Positions 61,176 to 64,000 of a DNA stretch of 64,000 nt are shown one piece after another. A program made the translations under genes and the position numbers. The stretch comes from Aggregatilineales bacterium (GTDB lineage Bacteria; Chloroflexota; Anaerolineae; Aggregatilineales; Phototrophicaceae): NCBI GenBank assembly GCA_030834905.1, contig JAUQWZ010000046.1:1-64000 (forward strand), read 5' to 3'. The notes beneath the pieces were generated by a model that worked only from the letters and a program-made list of their open reading frames with translations, did not search any database and was not told where the DNA came from. Position 1 is the first letter of the stretch; every line of letters starts with the position of its first letter.

Positions 61176-62231
61176 ATGCAGAATTTCAGGCGTCTCCCCG
61201 TCGCCCAGCGGCGGCTAATCTTCATCCTGGTGTTTACTGGCGTCATCCTGGGTTTGATCATGCTCACCCTGCTGCTGGCAGGTCAGGCGCTCAATCCCGG
61301 TCAGCGGCAGCAGTCTACGGCACTGCTTCCCGACGTGACGGTGCGCGAGTTCGCCATCCTGCCCGACGACGACGCTTACCCGGCGGCGGTTGCTGCCGCG
61401 CCGGACGGAACCGTCTATACCGGCAGTTTTGCTTCGGGTGTCGTCTGGGCAGTCAGTCCCGATGGCAGCGCCTCCGAACTGCCGGGCACGCGCGACGCGA
61501 TTGGCGCGGTGACCGGGCTGGCGGTGACCGCCGACGGATCGATTCTGGTGGTCGATCAGGGCGATACCGACCCGCGCAGCGCGGGCGGCAGCGTCCAGCG
61601 CATCCTGCCTGACGGCAGCATCCATCTGTTTGCGACCATTGAGGATGAACGGGGCTTCATCGCGCCCAACGATATCGTGCTTGACAGCGCCGGTCTGGTC
61701 TACGTCAGCGATCCGGGGCGCAACGAGATCTGGCGCTTCACGCCGAGTGAAGACGACCCGGCTGAAGGCGACGTGTGGTGGGTGCCGCCGCCGGACGCGG
61801 ACAGCAGGCGCAGCGCGCTGACCGGGCTTGCCTACGACGCTACCCGCGACGCAATCATCGTGACCGATCCCGAAACCAACAGCATCTACCGGATCGCGAT
61901 TGCCAGCGGCAGCGTCGAAACGCTGTACCAACACGGCAGCCGCGCCAACCCGCCCGGCTTTGACGGCGCGACCGTCTCGCCCGATGGCACGCTCTACGTC
62001 GCCGCGCTGGGGCAGAACGGCGTGGCGGTGGTCGATAACGGCGATCTCGATTACATTGTCGGGCTGTTTCGCGGTGCCAGCGATGTCGAATACGCCGATC
62101 CCAACCGCCTCTACGTCACCAATTTCGATCAATCATCCATCATCGTCCCGCTGGTTCAGGCTCAGCTTCCCTTCGCCCTCGACGTCATCGAACTGAACGC
62201 GCTGGACGCGACCCAAGCCGCCGGCGAATGA
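61176..62231 (+). CDS. Membrane-anchored NHL/SMP-30-like beta-propeller
   Basis: 351 residues. Membrane helix at 14-38 (IFILVFTGVILGLIMLTLLL), then a six-bladed propeller pattern: YPAAVAAAPDGTVYTGSFA, NDIVLDSAGLVYVSDPGRN, LTGLAYDATRDAIIVTDPE and DGATVSPDGTLYVAALGQN. The Asp and Glu/Asn metal ligands typical of SMP-30 lactonases are partly present (ND, DPG). It may be a lactonase or a binding platform on the outer face. Confidence 0.78.
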   Translation: MQNFRRLPVAQRRLIFILVFTGVILGLIMLTLLLAGQALNPGQRQQSTALLPDVTVREFAILPDDDAYPAAVAAAPDGTVYTGSFASGVVWAVSPDGSASELPGTRDAIGAVTGLAVTADGSILVVDQGDTDPRSAGGSVQRILPDGSIHLFATIEDERGFIAPNDIVLDSAGLVYVSDPGRNEIWRFTPSEDDPAEGDVWWVPPPDADSRRSALTGLAYDATRDAIIVTDPETNSIYRIAIASGSVETLYQHGSRANPPGFDGATVSPDGTLYVAALGQNGVAVVDNGDLDYIVGLFRGASDVEYADPNRLYVTNFDQSSIIVPLVQAQLPFALDVIELNALDATQAAGE

Positions 62232-62385
62232 ACATCTCTGCACGAAGCCCAATTGGGGACAATCAGGGCGATCATCGCCGTGTCCACCCGACCGCGCCGG
62301 GCGCGGTCTTGCACGCGCCGCCCGCTGGCGCTAGACTCGCGCGGCTTGTGGGGCAGCCCGCAATAACGTAGTTTACGAGGAAAGC

Positions 62386-63642
62386 ATGTCTGACGAATTT
62401 GAAGGTTACGAGCCGCTGCCGGATCATCTGGCGGATACTGGTCCGTCGCATCCGGTGCAGGACACGCTGCCATTCTGGCGGCGCGCCCTCGGCTTCATCA
62501 GTCTGATCGGCGCGGCGGCGCTTACGCTGGCAACCGCGCTGCTACTCGCCACGCCCGGCGCGCCGCCCACCGATAATACGCTGTTGGCAGCCACGGCAAC
62601 CAACGACAGCAGCCTTCAGCCCACCGAAACCACCGCGGCTGTCGTCGCCGCGCCCACCGATGATCAGATCGGCTCGCCCAGCATCATGCCAACGCTCGAC
62701 CCGCTGACGGTGGCGGAACTGCTCAACGCGCCGCTTGCCCAGACGGTGTCAGACACGGGCATTCAGATCGTGCGCGATACCTACAACCCGTTCACGGTCA
62801 TCCCCGACCGACCGCGCAGCGACGTCATCCAGTATGAAGTGCTGTCCGGGGACACCATTTTCACGATTGCCGAGCGCTTCGGCTTGAAGCCGGAATCCAT
62901 TGCCTGGGCGAATGATCGCAGTATCATCGGCGGGCTGCGTCCGGGAAGAGCCATCAACATCCTGCCGATTGACGGCGCTTATTACACCGTCCCGTCGCAG
63001 GAGACGGTGCAGAGCATCGCCAACTTCTTTGGCGTCGATCCCTTTGCCATCATCGATTCGGAATACAACGACCTCTTCGGCTCGACGCCCGACACCCTGC
63101 TCAGCAGCGGCACGCAGGTCGTCGTACCGGGCGGCGAAGCCGAGCAGATTAGCTGGAACCCGGTGGTCGAAACGCGCGGTGAGGACAGCGGCGCGGGCGC
63201 GGGCAGCCGAGGCGGGCAGATCATCTTCGAGCCAAGCGATCCCGGAAGCTGCGGCTGGACTGACAACCCCGGCGGCAGCGGCGCCTGGACGAACCCGATG
63301 GGCGGCGGCTACACCTGGTCGCGCGGCTTCGCATCCTGGCACACCGGCGTCGATCTGGCTGCGCCCCCAGGAACGCCGGTTCGGGCGGCAAACGGCGGCA
63401 CTGTCATCTTCCAGGGCTGGAATTCATGGGGATACGGCTATGCGGTCGTGCTGGCGCATGGTCCGTTCACTACCCTTTACGGGCATTTAAGCGCCGAATA
63501 TGTCAACTGCGGTCAGTGGGTAGATGCCGGGACGACTATCGCCGCCGTCGGCTCGACCGGGCAGTCGTCGGGTCCCCACCTGCACTTTGAAATTCGCAGC
63601 AGCAATATACCGCAGGACCCAACGTTCACCATCCCATTCTAG
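62386..63642 (+). CDS. LysM / M23 peptidoglycan peptidase
   Basis: 418 residues. One membrane helix near 36-60 (LGFISLIGAAALTLATALLL) places the rest outside. Two LysM modules (about 147-190 and 203-250) lead to an M23 metallopeptidase domain (about 300-410). Its zinc ligands are HTGVD and HLHFE, with VLAHGPFTTLYGHLS between. It cleaves peptide cross-links of peptidoglycan. Together with the PBP at 14789 it can remodel the wall. Confidence 0.93.
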   Translation: MSDEFEGYEPLPDHLADTGPSHPVQDTLPFWRRALGFISLIGAAALTLATALLLATPGAPPTDNTLLAATATNDSSLQPTETTAAVVAAPTDDQIGSPSIMPTLDPLTVAELLNAPLAQTVSDTGIQIVRDTYNPFTVIPDRPRSDVIQYEVLSGDTIFTIAERFGLKPESIAWANDRSIIGGLRPGRAINILPIDGAYYTVPSQETVQSIANFFGVDPFAIIDSEYNDLFGSTPDTLLSSGTQVVVPGGEAEQISWNPVVETRGEDSGAGAGSRGGQIIFEPSDPGSCGWTDNPGGSGAWTNPMGGGYTWSRGFASWHTGVDLAAPPGTPVRAANGGTVIFQGWNSWGYGYAVVLAHGPFTTLYGHLSAEYVNCGQWVDAGTTIAAVGSTGQSSGPHLHFEIRSSNIPQDPTFTIPF

Positions 63643-63669
63643 CGGCGGGTGATAGAGCCACCAGATTGC

Positions 63670-63698
63670 GTAGGGGCGACTCGGCGAGTCGCCCCTAC
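63670..63698. repeat. GTAGGGGCGACTC palindrome
   Basis: GTAGGGGCGACTC-GGC-GAGTCGCCCCTAC, a perfect hairpin, 28 nt past the peptidase stop. Confidence 0.85.
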
Positions 63699-63728
63699 AT
63701 TTTTCAAGCCATAGATTGGAGGCTGCGA

Positions 63729-64000
63729 ATGACTGCGTTGACTGGCAAAATCGCGCTGGTGACGGGCGCGAGCCGGGGCATTGGCAAAGGGATTGCCGTC
63801 GCGCTTGGGCAAGCCGGGGCAACCGTCTATGTCACGGGGCGCACGGAAAGCGAAGCGGACGCAGCCGTGCCGCTGCCGGGCACGATTCACGAGACGGCGG
63901 CGCTGGTAACTCAGGCGGGCGGCGTCGGCATCGCCCACCGCTGCGACCACAGCGATGACGAGCAGACGCGGCAGGTGATCGAGCGCATCCATGCCGAACA
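63729..64000 (+). CDS. Short-chain dehydrogenase, N-terminal part
   Basis: Open frame from ATG 63729 (RBS GGAGG, 7 nt upstream) to the window edge: MTALTGKIALVTGASRGIGK, then GATVYVTGRTESEAD and HRCDHSDDEQTRQVIERIHA. TGASRGIG is the nucleotide-binding motif and TGRT suggests an NADP preference. 90 residues are visible; the catalytic YxxxK lies beyond the edge. Confidence 0.88.
   Translation, partial: MTALTGKIALVTGASRGIGKGIAVALGQAGATVYVTGRTESEADAAVPLPGTIHETAALVTQAGGVGIAHRCDHSDDEQTRQVIERIHAE

Overview
The window is about 60% GC and densely coding, with few gaps over 300 bp. I infer a Chloroflexota (Anaerolineae-like) environmental genome. The signs are several eukaryote-type Ser/Thr kinases with extracytoplasmic domains, secreted lipoproteins with SH3b, CARDB and CAP domains, an oversized class A PBP with a SHOCT-like segment, class I FbaB aldolase, GTP-PEPCK, a Chloroflexi-style pot operon, and many short palindromic intergenic repeats. 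No rRNA, tRNA, CRISPR array or prophage was seen. The taxonomic call rests on protein style only.

Layout. 1-611: the end of an IS5-type transposase abuts the 3' remnant of an ECF sigma gene, followed by a small unknown gene. 0.8-6.3 kb: receiver/roadblock protein and membrane Ser/Thr kinase, then on the minus strand a phosphoesterase (apparently CTG-started), a HEAT/Yip1 membrane protein and ThpR. 6.4-8.1 kb: a P-loop GTPase, an unknown 238-aa protein and a 49-aa acidic protein in a row. 8.1-10.7 kb: LutB-like protein and mannose-6-phosphate isomerase. 10.7-12.3 kb: a type II restriction-modification pair whose nuclease gene carries an in-frame TAG. 12.3-18.9 kb: atypical kinase, PP2C phosphatase and giant PBP1-like protein. 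19-24.6 kb: TrxR-like flavoprotein, aldolase, PAS histidine kinase and CAP protein. 24.6-34.6 kb: an extracellular polysaccharide region (GH8, two GT39-like enzymes, a LysM-GT2 fusion, a GH18 protein lacking its catalytic Glu, and a 55-aa membrane protein). 34.9-37.7 kb: ArsR-PEPCK operon and a deazaflavin-type reductase. 37.8-42.4 kb: lycopene cyclase, MBL hydrolase, a trypsin-fold protein and a free copy of its N-terminal domain, and an SH3b/CARDB lipoprotein. 42.4-48.9 kb: cysteine synthase with a nested hairpin/terminator leader, a GntR regulator translationally coupled to a kinase/beta-propeller receptor, a DinB-fold protein and secreted proteins. 49.2-57.1 kb: metG, gap and a potBCDA polyamine-type ABC operon. 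57.2-64 kb: archaeal-type methyltransferase (COG2521-like), AidB-like acyl-CoA dehydrogenase, Ca2+/H+ antiporter, anchored NHL-type propeller, LysM/M23 peptidase, and a truncated SDR.

The strongest unexplained structure is a modular family of GTAGGGACACGAC-type palindromes. Two 99-bp copies flank the GH8 gene in inverted orientation, and their 19-bp cores are inverted relative to their arms. The protein-level leads are the GTPase triad, the protease/stand-alone N-domain pair and the LysM-GT2 locus with a pseudo-chitinase.
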